From positions 130,637 through 194,636 of the forward strand of contig CAYYVN010000002.1 of NCBI GenBank assembly GCA_964475165.1: a stretch of DNA of 64,000 bases. Direction: 5' to 3'. The translations under genes were made by a program, and so were the position numbers. This document shows positions 24,161 to 32,566 of this stretch, piece by piece; position 1 is the stretch's first letter; each line of letters opens with the position of its first letter. Under the pieces are notes generated by a model. The model made no database searches. It worked only from the letters and a program-made list of their open reading frames with translations, and was not told the origin of the DNA. The DNA is from CAYUHK01 sp964475165 (GTDB lineage Bacteria > Verrucomicrobiota > Kiritimatiellia > JAAZAB01).

Positions 24161-27105
24161 GGGATATATCCGCCGCTGGAGAAGGGCGCGAAATGTCTCT
24201 GGGCCGGAGCTACCAAGCGCTGGAATGTTTCCAGCTGGCGCAGTGCTTCAAAGCGCGCATCCCGGCGGGCGGCATCTTTGATCGGTTCGCCGCCGAGAGC
24301 TATCGCCTGCTGCAAAGCTTGCCAGCCAGCATTGCTGGCGCCACTGATAACCTGCGCTCCGGCGAGTTCCAGCCAGATGCGCGCATCGGAGGGTTCGTAT
24401 TGCAAGTAACGCTGAAAGGCTTCAATCATCAAGGGCAGATGCCCGCGCCCACTCGCCGCCATTTCGGCCAGGCGTAAGTAAGCCTGCAGTGGAAGATTGG
24501 AGCTGTTTAATATCTGCTGCGCCAATTCTTGGAAAGGCTGCTCTTGCCCCGTCCTTTGATAGAGCAGGGCTAGCTCGAGAGCCATATCCAGCGTGCCGCC
24601 GCTTTGGCTCAGCTGCTGTTGCAAGGCCACTATGCGGGCATTGGTTTTTTCCATATCCTTGATCTGATTCAGAAAGCTCAGCGTTTTTTCGTTTTTAGGA
24701 TCCAAGTCCAGATTCGTTGCGATCACTTGATGCGCTTGTGCGAATTGACCGTATTGCAGATATAATTCTGCTAGGCGGAAATTAGCCTCGGGGCTGGCCG
24801 GAAACATAGCCACCGCTTGCTGGAAGGCCGCTTCGGCTTCTGTGAATAAACGGCGTGCGCCATACAAGCCGGCAATGGCGCAGCGCAGTTTAGAGAAAGA
24901 TTTGCGCGCCACCACATCCCTTTGAAAAAGGGGGTTTTGCAGGAGGCTTTCGCTATACCAGCTCCAGAAGGCGGTATCGTTCTGAATCATTTCAGCGCTT
25001 AGCTTGGGTAGGGGTTCCTTATTGATTTTCATGATCAAACCATGCGGTTCCAGATAAGGATACATCCAGTTGATCACATAGCTTTCCTCAACATAAAAGT
25101 CATGGCGGGCCTTATTGGCTTCGAAAATCATCTTGCAGATAATGCCATTAATTTCCATGACACCCTGCACGCCCTGCACGCTGACCCGGCCGTTCTTATC
25201 CACATTGATGGCGGCATTGGGGATGATGCGTCCGGCGCGCACATCATTGATATAGCTTTGGAAAGCCAGATTTACATCCTGGGCCGATGGCAGCCAGATG
25301 CGGTCGCCATACAGGTCGCGCATGATGTTCATGTAGGTGTTGTCGGCCAATGCATTTTGAGTGATCAAAAATACATCCGGTCGTACCTGAGCCGAATAAA
25401 TCATATAAGTGGGCACGAAACGTCCCGGATCGGTGCCGCCGAAGAAGACAGCGTTGGACGTCATTTCCGGCGGAAAATGCGCGCTGGGCGGGGGAGGTGC
25501 GCCCGGCGCCAATTCCTCAAGGATGGCCTGCACGCCGCGCAATTGATAATTGCCGAACTGCCATCCGAAATCATGGCCGCGCAGATTAGATGTGCCGTTA
25601 CGCGCGATCAAATCTTCATCGTATCTGTCCTGCCAGATCAAGGCCAGTGGCGAGAGCAGGGTCAGGCTGAGGCCCAGATAGACCAAGGCCCTGGCCTTCA
25701 CGAGGCGGTCCAAGAAGGCCAAGCTTAGTAGAAAACCATAGCCGGTCCATACCGCATAAATGGCCGTCGATTGTACAAATTGCACCTTGGCAATGAAGAG
25801 TGATTGCAGGTCATGCGGCGGGTTGAGCAGGATCATCATGCCTGGTCCAGTGACCGCAAAGGCCAGGATCAGACCCAGCAGCCAAGCCCAATGCTGGCGC
25901 CAAATCCGGCGGAAATAAAAAATGGGGATCAGCGCCAGCAAGGGCATGGGGAAGGGGAATTGATCTTCCAGTTCACTGATAAATTCCACGATCTGGTTGA
26001 AGGCTTCCACGGGTTTCAGCGCCGGAGTTAGGGCCTGATACTGGCCGCGGGTGACAGCATGCTTGAAGCCCTCCATGGTCCGTGGATAGCCCCAGTTCAT
26101 GGGCGGATTAGCATCCGAAGCAATCGGCATATAAATGAACAAGCTCAGTCCCAGCATGGCATATAAAACCATCAAGAGCACTCGGCGCCACTCCGTGAAC
26201 AATTGCCGGGTAAAGATCCAGATGCCCAACGGCGAGAGCAGCAAACCTAAGCCGGCCAGGATGCGCAGTTCTTTGTTGGGCAAAGGATCAGCGCCAGCCC
26301 ATTCCGGCTCCAGCGTTTTGAAGAAAACCAGGCCGGCCAGCAGGATCAAACCGACGCACAGGCAATCCCGGAACAAGCGCCGATCAGCCACGAAAAACAT
26401 CAGCCCGATGGCCGGCGCCATGAGCACAATCGGTTGGCAGTTGGTGAAGGTTAAACCAAACAGAAAGGCCATGCCATACAGCAGTTTCGTTTGATGGGGA
26501 CGGCGCATCCAGACATAGGCCAGCGTCAAAATCAAGATGTGCAGGCAGGCATTGAGACTGTAGACTTCGGCAATGGTACACTGAGACCATAGAAAGGGCG
26601 AGAAAGCCAGCACCAGACCGGCACCCACACCGCTGGCCCAACAGATCAGTTTATCCATGCGATTAGCCGGCCCCTCATCGCTTTGCTGGCGCAGGGTGCG
26701 CAAGAGAGATAAGCCCGAGCGACTGATTAAGAGCGCGGTCACCCCGCAGGTCAGGGCGCCAAAGAAGCCGGACATAAAGTTCACGCCCCAAGCCGGATTA
26801 GGCTGGCCCATATAATCCTTGAAATGAAACAACCACTTAAAAATCCAGCCCAGAATCGTCCAGAGCGGATAGCCAGGTGGATGGGGAACTCCCAAGTAAT
26901 CGGCGGCCACCACCAGCTCGCCGGAATCCTCTAAGGTAACGGTAGGAGCCAGGCTATAAGTATAAACGGCCAAAGCACAGAGAAAGGTAGTGGCCCCAGC
27001 CAGCCAGTCGTTGATCCTGAAAAAAGGCCCCGCTGGTCCAACTAGATTTCGTGCGCGTTCCGTAGCGGTTTGGGGCGCAGGTAATGCTTGTTTTTGTAAA
27101 GACAT
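24157..27105 (-). CDS. DUF2723 membrane glycosyltransferase (GT117-like) with C-terminal TPR repeats
   Basis: At 982 residues this is the longest gene in the window. Residues 35-480 hold about ten to twelve membrane helices and the family motif LEDSGELVVAADYLGVPHP in the first periplasmic loop, where GT-C enzymes keep catalytic acids. Residues 500-700 form a soluble domain. Residues 710-960 show TPR-like helices, for example FPASPEANFRLAELYLQYGQ. Family members transfer sugar from a lipid-linked donor to surface proteins or other acceptors. The neighbouring genes make such donors. It has its own promoter at 27139-27167. Confidence 0.85.
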   Translation of the reverse strand: MSLQKQALPAPQTATERARNLVGPAGPFFRINDWLAGATTFLCALAVYTYSLAPTVTLEDSGELVVAADYLGVPHPPGYPLWTILGWIFKWLFHFKDYMGQPNPAWGVNFMSGFFGALTCGVTALLISRSGLSLLRTLRQQSDEGPANRMDKLICWASGVGAGLVLAFSPFLWSQCTIAEVYSLNACLHILILTLAYVWMRRPHQTKLLYGMAFLFGLTFTNCQPIVLMAPAIGLMFFVADRRLFRDCLCVGLILLAGLVFFKTLEPEWAGADPLPNKELRILAGLGLLLSPLGIWIFTRQLFTEWRRVLLMVLYAMLGLSLFIYMPIASDANPPMNWGYPRTMEGFKHAVTRGQYQALTPALKPVEAFNQIVEFISELEDQFPFPMPLLALIPIFYFRRIWRQHWAWLLGLILAFAVTGPGMMILLNPPHDLQSLFIAKVQFVQSTAIYAVWTGYGFLLSLAFLDRLVKARALVYLGLSLTLLSPLALIWQDRYDEDLIARNGTSNLRGHDFGWQFGNYQLRGVQAILEELAPGAPPPPSAHFPPEMTSNAVFFGGTDPGRFVPTYMIYSAQVRPDVFLITQNALADNTYMNIMRDLYGDRIWLPSAQDVNLAFQSYINDVRAGRIIPNAAINVDKNGRVSVQGVQGVMEINGIICKMIFEANKARHDFYVEESYVINWMYPYLEPHGLIMKINKEPLPKLSAEMIQNDTAFWSWYSESLLQNPLFQRDVVARKSFSKLRCAIAGLYGARRLFTEAEAAFQQAVAMFPASPEANFRLAELYLQYGQFAQAHQVIATNLDLDPKNEKTLSFLNQIKDMEKTNARIVALQQQLSQSGGTLDMALELALLYQRTGQEQPFQELAQQILNSSNLPLQAYLRLAEMAASGRGHLPLMIEAFQRYLQYEPSDARIWLELAGAQVISGASNAGWQALQQAIALGGEPIKDAARRDARFEALRQLETFQRLVAPAQRHFAPFSSGGYIP

Positions 27106-27138
27106 GAGTCCACAACATTAATTGATGAAACGGCAAAT

Positions 27139-27167
27139 ATTATGAATATTTTTGAGGCTGAGGTCAA
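27139..27167 (-). promoter_or_regulatory. Promoter of the DUF2723 gene
   Basis: Read leftward, TTGACC (27167-27162), a 17-base spacer and CATAAT (27144-27139) each match the sigma70 consensus at five of six bases. Transcription would start near 27132, about 27 bases before ATG 27105. Confidence 0.6.
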
Positions 27168-27256
27168 GCAGAGGCTGAACGGTCGCCGTCAGCCAGCCAG
27201 AGCCTCAAAACCTTGCGAGAGGGGATATCGCCGGGCCTTCTTGCCGGCTGGGATTT

Positions 27257-28186
27257 TTAAGGCATCACGATCCATAGCGCGGTTAGTCCGAAGAGCGCTA
27301 TGCTGATCATTAGCGGGCCATCGGTCAGCAGGATGTATTCCGGCTGATCGCCTTTGGCTTGGCAATACACCAAGTGCAGATAGCGAAAAACACCGAAAAC
27401 CACAAAGGGCAGGGTGAAAATAAGGCGCGTGGTATGGAACTTGGCCACGGTATCGGGCCACTGAGTGTAGATAGCGTAGGCTACAATAAAGGCGCCAGCT
27501 GTCACCGCTATCAGTTGATCCAAGAGGCGTTCCCCACTGATCGCTAAGCTGGGGCGGAATTCCTGCCGCCCGGTCTCGTTCATCAAACGTTTCTCGTGGC
27601 GGCGTTTACACAGCGCCAAAAATAGCGCCAGCAGAAAAGCGCAAATTAAAAGCCAGGGTGAAATCATCACTTGGATAGCGATGCCGCCGGCGATGGCCCG
27701 TAAAACAAATCCCAGCGCGATCACAAACACATCCACCAGGGCCAGATGCTTGAGCCAGCAGCTATAAGCGATCTGCAGCCCAACATAAGCGGAAAGCACC
27801 TGTCCCAGACGGCTGGAGAATAGCCAGGCGCCGCCCAGGCCCACCCCGAGCAAGAGACAGGCTAAAATCCAAGCCAGCGGCAGGGAAATTCTGCCGGCGG
27901 TGATCGGTCGCAGGGCTTTGAGCGGATGGGCGCGATCACGCTGGATATCCTTGATATCATTGAAGATATAAACACCGCTGGAAACGACAACAAAGAGCAA
28001 GAAAGCTGCCGCCGCCGCCCAGAAGGCCGTCAAAGGTAACGCTTGCTGTTGATCGCCCAGCGCGAAGAAAAAAGCGGTAAAAACAATCAGGTTTTTGGTC
28101 CATTGCCGCGGGCGTAATTCCTGCCAAATATCCCGCAGGCGCGTGCGCGCCCAGCTGGGTAATCGGGATGAAGCAGCGCTATGCAT
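27257..28186 (-). CDS. UbiA-family prenyl-phosphate phosphoribosyltransferase-like protein
   Basis: The 309-residue, roughly nine-helix protein carries the UbiA Asp-rich motif NDIKDIQRDRAHPLK and the N-terminal RPRQWTKN. These are typical of decaprenyl-phosphate phosphoribosyltransferase (Rv3806c type), which makes the precursor of prenyl-phosphate arabinose or ribose. A second Asp-rich region lies near ALVDVFVIALGFVLRAIAGG. A role in menaquinone or haem synthesis is less likely on sequence. Its neighbours, a mannose-lipid synthase and a GT-C enzyme, support lipid-linked sugar supply. Confidence 0.8.
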   Translation of the reverse strand: MHSAASSRLPSWARTRLRDIWQELRPRQWTKNLIVFTAFFFALGDQQQALPLTAFWAAAAAFLLFVVVSSGVYIFNDIKDIQRDRAHPLKALRPITAGRISLPLAWILACLLLGVGLGGAWLFSSRLGQVLSAYVGLQIAYSCWLKHLALVDVFVIALGFVLRAIAGGIAIQVMISPWLLICAFLLALFLALCKRRHEKRLMNETGRQEFRPSLAISGERLLDQLIAVTAGAFIVAYAIYTQWPDTVAKFHTTRLIFTLPFVVFGVFRYLHLVYCQAKGDQPEYILLTDGPLMISIALFGLTALWIVMP

Positions 28187-28199
28187 GGCCTAGCAGTCC

Positions 28200-28943
28200 T
28201 CAGCTACCCTGATCTGATTGCGGGCGCGGATTGCGCAAGGGTCGCCGCCGCCAACGCAGGCGTATCACCATGCCGAGGGCCTCGCGGACGATAGCGGAGT
28301 TCATCTTGGAATGGCCCGAACGGCGGTCCTCAAAGATAATCGGCACTTCCTCTATGCGGAAACCCAATTTCCAGGCCGTATGCGTCATTTCAATTTGAAA
28401 GGAATAACCGTTGGATTTGATCCGCTCCAGATCGATGGCTTCCAAGACCCGGCGATGAAAGCATTTGTAGCCGCCGGTAGGGTCGGTGAAGGGCATGCCA
28501 GTGATGCTGCGCACATAGAGACTGGCTGCCTTGCTCAAGATCAGGCGGCTCAGCGGCCAGTTGATGATGCGGATGCCATTTCGATAACGCGAGCCTAAGA
28601 CCAAATCAGCCTGGCTGGCGGCCTGCACAAACTTAGGAATATCAGCAGGATTATGCGAGAGATCGGCATCCATCTCAAAAATCAGCTCATAATGCCGCTG
28701 CAGAGCCCAGCGAAAACCGGCCAGATAAGCCCGGCCCAGCCCCCGCTTATGCTGATTGTGCAGGACATGCAAGCGTTTATCCTGCTGGCACATGTTTTCC
28801 AGCAGACGTCCGGTGCCGTCGGGCGAATTATCATCCACGAAGAGGATGTCAGCCGCGGGCGCCGCGGCCAAAATGGCCGCGGCAATGCTAGCCACATTTT
28901 CAGCTTCGTTATAGGTGGGGATGATGACCAAGATATTCGCCAT
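28200..28943 (-). CDS. Polyprenol-phosphate mannose synthase-like GT2 glycosyltransferase
   Basis: The 247-residue soluble GT-A enzyme matches DPM1-type synthases that move mannose from GDP-mannose to a prenyl phosphate. The nucleotide-sugar site is IPTYNEAENV with VDDNSPDGTG, the metal site is EMDADLSHNP, and the conserved DPTGGYKCFHR and FEDRRSGHSKM follow. It lacks the C-terminal membrane helices of some relatives. I start at ATG 28943; an upstream TTG adds eight residues. With the UbiA-type gene 13 bases downstream and the GT-C enzyme beyond, it likely supplies donors for surface glycosylation. Confidence 0.87.
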   Translation of the reverse strand: MANILVIIPTYNEAENVASIAAAILAAAPAADILFVDDNSPDGTGRLLENMCQQDKRLHVLHNQHKRGLGRAYLAGFRWALQRHYELIFEMDADLSHNPADIPKFVQAASQADLVLGSRYRNGIRIINWPLSRLILSKAASLYVRSITGMPFTDPTGGYKCFHRRVLEAIDLERIKSNGYSFQIEMTHTAWKLGFRIEEVPIIFEDRRSGHSKMNSAIVREALGMVIRLRWRRRPLRNPRPQSDQGS

Positions 28944-29034
28944 GCCGTCAATGTAGGCTATCCGCAAATGCTTGGCAAGCCGGAAAGAGGGCCGGGGTGG
29001 ACTTCAACTTACGGATATGTTACTCTCCCAAACT

Positions 29035-29595
29035 ATGAAGTATCAGCTCTCTATCTATGGCCATCCAGTGCTCCGCCAGCCGGCTAGTCCGGTACGCGTG
29101 GTAGATCGTGCTATCCGTGTCTTGGCCGAGGAGATGCTGGAAATCATGGTCGCCAAAAACGGAGTGGGGCTGGCCGCTCAGCAGATCGGGCGGACGGAGC
29201 AAATCTGCACCCTGGGTTTCGATCCGCAATATGATGTGGCTGCGCCCGGTGGACCACGACTGAATCCGGGCATCGCGCTGCCGCTGACCATGATTAACCC
29301 GAGCATCCTGATGCGGACCGGCAGTCAAACCGACACCGAGGGCTGCCTAAGCATCCCTGAAATCTGGGCGCCGGTATCACGGGCTTGGGAGGTTTCGGTT
29401 TCGTTTATCAACCTGCAGGGTGTTCCTCAGGTATTGCGCGTACGGGGTTTTTTGGCGCGTATTATTCAACATGAACTGGATCATTTGCACGGCATTCTTT
29501 TCGTGGATCGTCTAGCGCCCGTTAAGAAGATCAGCCTGGCGCGCCAGTTAAAGCGCTTGCGTAAAACTTCCATGGCAACCCTCAGCGCTTCCTGA
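29035..29595 (+). CDS. def: Peptide deformylase
   Basis: The 186-residue metalloenzyme removes formyl from nascent proteins. All three family motifs are present: GVGLAAQQIG at residues 43-52, EGCLS at 102-106 with metal ligand Cys104, and HELDH at 146-150 with His146, Glu147 and His150. An insertion between residues 65 and 85, rich in Pro and Gly, resembles type I enzymes with a longer loop. I chose ATG 29035; an upstream reading of 21 more residues has no homology. It stands alone between leftward genes. Confidence 0.94.
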   Translation: MKYQLSIYGHPVLRQPASPVRVVDRAIRVLAEEMLEIMVAKNGVGLAAQQIGRTEQICTLGFDPQYDVAAPGGPRLNPGIALPLTMINPSILMRTGSQTDTEGCLSIPEIWAPVSRAWEVSVSFINLQGVPQVLRVRGFLARIIQHELDHLHGILFVDRLAPVKKISLARQLKRLRKTSMATLSAS

Positions 29596-29627
29596 AACCG
29601 GATCCTGGCCGCTACGCCGCCCCTGGC

Positions 29628-30527
29628 TCAGGGCTGAAGGGGCCTTTCCACTGTCTGGGGGTCTGATTGTGGAGTGTCCTGGGCGGGCGCTAGCTCCAAC
29701 GCGGATAGCTGTTCCGGAGCGTGGCCCTCCGACAGGTCAGGTCGCACCGCTTGCGGCTGTTGACGGGACAGAAATTCACGACTTAAAGCCCGATAAGCCA
29801 GCGCGCCAGCACTGCGCGGATCATATAGAATAATCGGTAACCCATGGCTGGGCGCCTCGCTGAGGCGCACGTTGCGCGGGATATAGGTTTGATAGACCTG
29901 TGCGGCGAAATGCTGTTTAACTTCCGCCAGCACTTGGGCTGCTAAATTGGTGCGGCTATCGAACATGGTCATCACAATGCCTTCCAAACGCAAGCTGGGA
30001 TTGGCCCCGCTGGCATGCAACTGCTCCATCAGGCGCGTGATCATGCTGAGGCCCTCCAAGGCCAGATATTCGCATTGGACAGGAATGATCAAGGCCTGTG
30101 CAGCCGTCAAAGCGTTACAGGTGAGAATGCCGAGCGAGGGCGGGGCATCAATAAAGACATAATCATAATTGGCTTGCGCCAGCAGGGGGCCTAAGGTTTC
30201 CTGGAAGCAATGCAAGTAGCGATCGGAACGGGCGATATCAATTTCCGCTCCAGCCAGATCCAGTTCCGAGGGAATCAAATCCAGGTTTTTAATGGCCGTG
30301 GGCATGATTTGGGCCTGGAGCGTTCCATTGCCCACTAACGGTTGGTAGGCGCTGCGCCCGGTTTGTTTCTCAATACCCAGGGCGCTGGTAGCGTTGGCCT
30401 GAGGATCCAGATCAACCAGCAGCATCTTTTGGCCAAGCTCCGCCAGGCAGGCGGCCAGATTGACGGCCGTAGTGGTTTTGCCAACGCCACCTTTTTGATT
30501 GGCAAAGGCTATGATACGCGAATGCAT
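29628..30527 (-). CDS. ParA/Soj-family ATPase
   Basis: This 299-residue protein has the deviant Walker A motif KGGVGKTT (residues 12-19, with the signature Lys12), the switch VDLDPQANATSALG, and FIDAPPSLG as Walker B. It fits chromosome-type ParA/Soj proteins that move ParB-bound DNA on the nucleoid. No parB or parS is seen in the window. Its ATG overlaps the leuD stop, so it seems to be co-transcribed with leucine genes. The last 45 residues, rich in Pro and Gln, are probably disordered. Confidence 0.87.
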   Translation of the reverse strand: MHSRIIAFANQKGGVGKTTTAVNLAACLAELGQKMLLVDLDPQANATSALGIEKQTGRSAYQPLVGNGTLQAQIMPTAIKNLDLIPSELDLAGAEIDIARSDRYLHCFQETLGPLLAQANYDYVFIDAPPSLGILTCNALTAAQALIIPVQCEYLALEGLSMITRLMEQLHASGANPSLRLEGIVMTMFDSRTNLAAQVLAEVKQHFAAQVYQTYIPRNVRLSEAPSHGLPIILYDPRSAGALAYRALSREFLSRQQPQAVRPDLSEGHAPEQLSALELAPAQDTPQSDPQTVERPLQP

Positions 30528-31105
30528 TATGTGTTCCTGGGCTGTATCAAGCCGGTTTGGCGGGCATGCGCAAATAAGCCGCCGGCGGCGATCACCGCCT
30601 GAGCGGCGCCCAACGGCTTGAGCGGAAATCTTTGCTGAGTATCAACCTGTTCCAGGAAAGCGGCATCGAAATTGAGCCTGGCCTGATCAGCGGTGCGGAA
30701 GATCCGGTTCAGATCTGGGGCCGCCGCTTGCCAGGGATATAAGACGCCCGTGGCGATGGCGTTGCGGAAGAAAATGCGGGCGTAGGATTCAGCCACGATC
30801 ACTTGGATGCCCGCCGCTCCCAAAGCCAGTGGGGCATGCTCGCGCGAAGAGCCACAACCAAAATTACGGCCGGCGATCAGGATAGTATAGGACGATTTTT
30901 CCGATCCCGCCTCCACCAACGGTGGATATTCCGGCGGCAGGCCACTCAAGGCCAGGCGGCCCAGCTGACGATATTCATCGGGGATGGTGGGCACCAGGTT
31001 CAGATGCTGCGCGGGAATAATCTGATCGGTATCGATGTTATCTCCCAGCACATAGACTTGGCCGGTGATTACCGTCGGAGGCTTCTTGGCTGGCGAATTG
31101 CTCAT
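30527..31105 (-). CDS. leuD: 3-isopropylmalate dehydratase small subunit
   Basis: The 192-residue swivel-domain subunit of isopropylmalate isomerase has GDNIDTDQIIPAQHL near the start and FGCGSSREHAPLAL, the substrate-binding loop. Its sequence resembles the HacB/archaeal-type small subunits, matching its large partner. I use ATG 31105 with GGAAA upstream; a TTG at 31120 is an alternative. leuC lies 52 bases upstream on the same strand. Confidence 0.92.
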   Translation of the reverse strand: MSNSPAKKPPTVITGQVYVLGDNIDTDQIIPAQHLNLVPTIPDEYRQLGRLALSGLPPEYPPLVEAGSEKSSYTILIAGRNFGCGSSREHAPLALGAAGIQVIVAESYARIFFRNAIATGVLYPWQAAAPDLNRIFRTADQARLNFDAAFLEQVDTQQRFPLKPLGAAQAVIAAGGLFAHARQTGLIQPRNT

Positions 31106-31157
31106 GATTATATTTTCCAAACCGCTGTTAATTATTGGTGAGCGAGCGTCTGGCTGG

Positions 31158-32462
31158 CTATCCCTTCATCAATTCCCTGGGGTCCGTGATCCGGCCGGTG
31201 ACCGCTGAAGCCGCCACGGTCAAGGGCGAAGCCAGATAAATCGGCGATTGTTTGGAACCCATGCGCCCAATGAAATTGCGATTAGTGGTGCTGATGACCA
31301 CTTCGCGGCCATGGGTGCGGCCAAAAGTATCTGGGGGCCCGCCCAGACAGGCGGCGCAGGATGGCGGCGCAATATCCAGGCAGCCAGCCTCTTTGAAAAT
31401 TTCAGCCAGCGTTTGCTGGTTTATTTTCTCGCGATATAAGGCTTGTTCAACTTCCCGCGTGGCTGGCACCAGAAAAGTATCCAGCCTCACTCGGCGCCCT
31501 TGCAGGATCCGGGCCGCGGCCAAGAAATCAGTCAGTTTGCCGCCCGTGCATGAGCCGATATAGGCCCGGTCCAATTTGATGCTGGCCAAATCGGCGGCCG
31601 GGGCATATTGGTCAGGAGCGTGCGGTTGGGCCACGCCAGGGACCAGGTCGGCCACATTGTAATGATAATCCTGATGCACCTGGGCATCGGCGTCGCCGAA
31701 GATGGGTTGAAAAGGTTTCGAGGTGCGTTCTGCCACATAGCGCAGGGTCTTCTGATCTGGAGCTATAATGCCATTTTTGGCGCCCGCTTCCACGGCCATA
31801 TTGCAGATCGTCATGCGCTCTTCAATTTCCAACTCCTCGATAGCTGAGCCGCGAAACTCCATGGCGCGGTAGGTGGCACCTTCGAACCCGATGTCGCCGA
31901 TGATGCGCAGAATGATATCCTTGCCCATGATGTAGTCCGGCTTTGGACCTTCCAGGGTGAAGCGCAAAGTGGCCGGCACTTTGATCAGCAATTTGCCGGT
32001 GCCCATGATGAAGCCCGCATCGGTGTTGCCGATCCCCGCGGCGAAAGCGCCCAGAGCGCCGTGCGTGCAGGTATGCGAGTCCGTACCGAAAATCACTTCA
32101 CCCGGCCGGACATGCCCGGCCTGGGGCAAGGCGACATGGCATACCCCGCGATAAGAGTCAGACCCAGGATCATAGAAGTAGGGCAGGTTCTGCTCGCGGA
32201 CGAATGTCCGTAAAATTTCCACATTGCGATGGGCCTTGGGATCTTCGGTAAAAATAAAGTGATCCGGGATGATAACCACTTTTTCACGATCCCAAACCTT
32301 CGCTTGCCGCCCAAATTCTTGTTGAAAGACGCCGATGGTGCCGGGGCCGCAGATATCATGCGTCAACAGAATATCCACATTGACCCAGATGTTGTCGTCC
32401 GGTTTAACCGTTGTTTGCCCGGCGGCGCGCGCCAGGATTTTTTCAGTGATCGTCAGACCCAT
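31158..32462 (-). CDS. leuC: 3-isopropylmalate dehydratase large subunit
   Basis: The 434-residue aconitase-family enzyme interconverts 2- and 3-isopropylmalate with LeuD. The [4Fe-4S] ligands lie in GSCTGGK and PSCAACLGG. TDSHTCTHGALGAFAAGIGN is the conserved substrate and cluster loop. The length and sequence style fit the shorter HacA/archaeal-type LeuC rather than the roughly 470-residue enterobacterial form. Homoaconitase or citramalate/isopropylmalate dual use is possible, but leuB in the window favours leucine synthesis. Confidence 0.9.
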   Translation of the reverse strand: MGLTITEKILARAAGQTTVKPDDNIWVNVDILLTHDICGPGTIGVFQQEFGRQAKVWDREKVVIIPDHFIFTEDPKAHRNVEILRTFVREQNLPYFYDPGSDSYRGVCHVALPQAGHVRPGEVIFGTDSHTCTHGALGAFAAGIGNTDAGFIMGTGKLLIKVPATLRFTLEGPKPDYIMGKDIILRIIGDIGFEGATYRAMEFRGSAIEELEIEERMTICNMAVEAGAKNGIIAPDQKTLRYVAERTSKPFQPIFGDADAQVHQDYHYNVADLVPGVAQPHAPDQYAPAADLASIKLDRAYIGSCTGGKLTDFLAAARILQGRRVRLDTFLVPATREVEQALYREKINQQTLAEIFKEAGCLDIAPPSCAACLGGPPDTFGRTHGREVVISTTNRNFIGRMGSKQSPIYLASPLTVAASAVTGRITDPRELMKG

Positions 32463-32495
32463 TCCGCGTCCTTAACAGATTTTTTCAGTGATCGT
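32436..32495. repeat. 18-base direct repeat spanning the leuC start and its leader
   Basis: The sequence GATTTTTTCAGTGATCGT occurs at 32436-32453, inside leuC codons 4-9, and again at 32478-32495 in the untranslated leader, 42 bases apart. The leader copy looks like a partial duplication of the gene's own 5' end. Confidence 0.8.
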
Positions 32496-32503
32496 TAGGC
32501 AGT

Positions 32504-32532
32504 AGGATACAGCGGATCGCTGGACAGAGCAA
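32504..32532 (-). promoter_or_regulatory. Candidate promoter of leuC-leuD-parA
   Basis: Read leftward, TTGCTC (32532-32527), a 17-base spacer and TATCCT (32509-32504) give a moderate sigma70 match. The leader would be about 35 bases and would contain the leuC-derived repeat. Confidence 0.4.
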
Positions 32533-32566
32533 TCGAAAAGCAAGGCTTCTTGCCGGGCGGATCCGA

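Noticed and set aside
25042..25728. 228-residue rightward open frame
   Set aside because: Lies antisense within the DUF2723 gene; no homology pattern or start signal.
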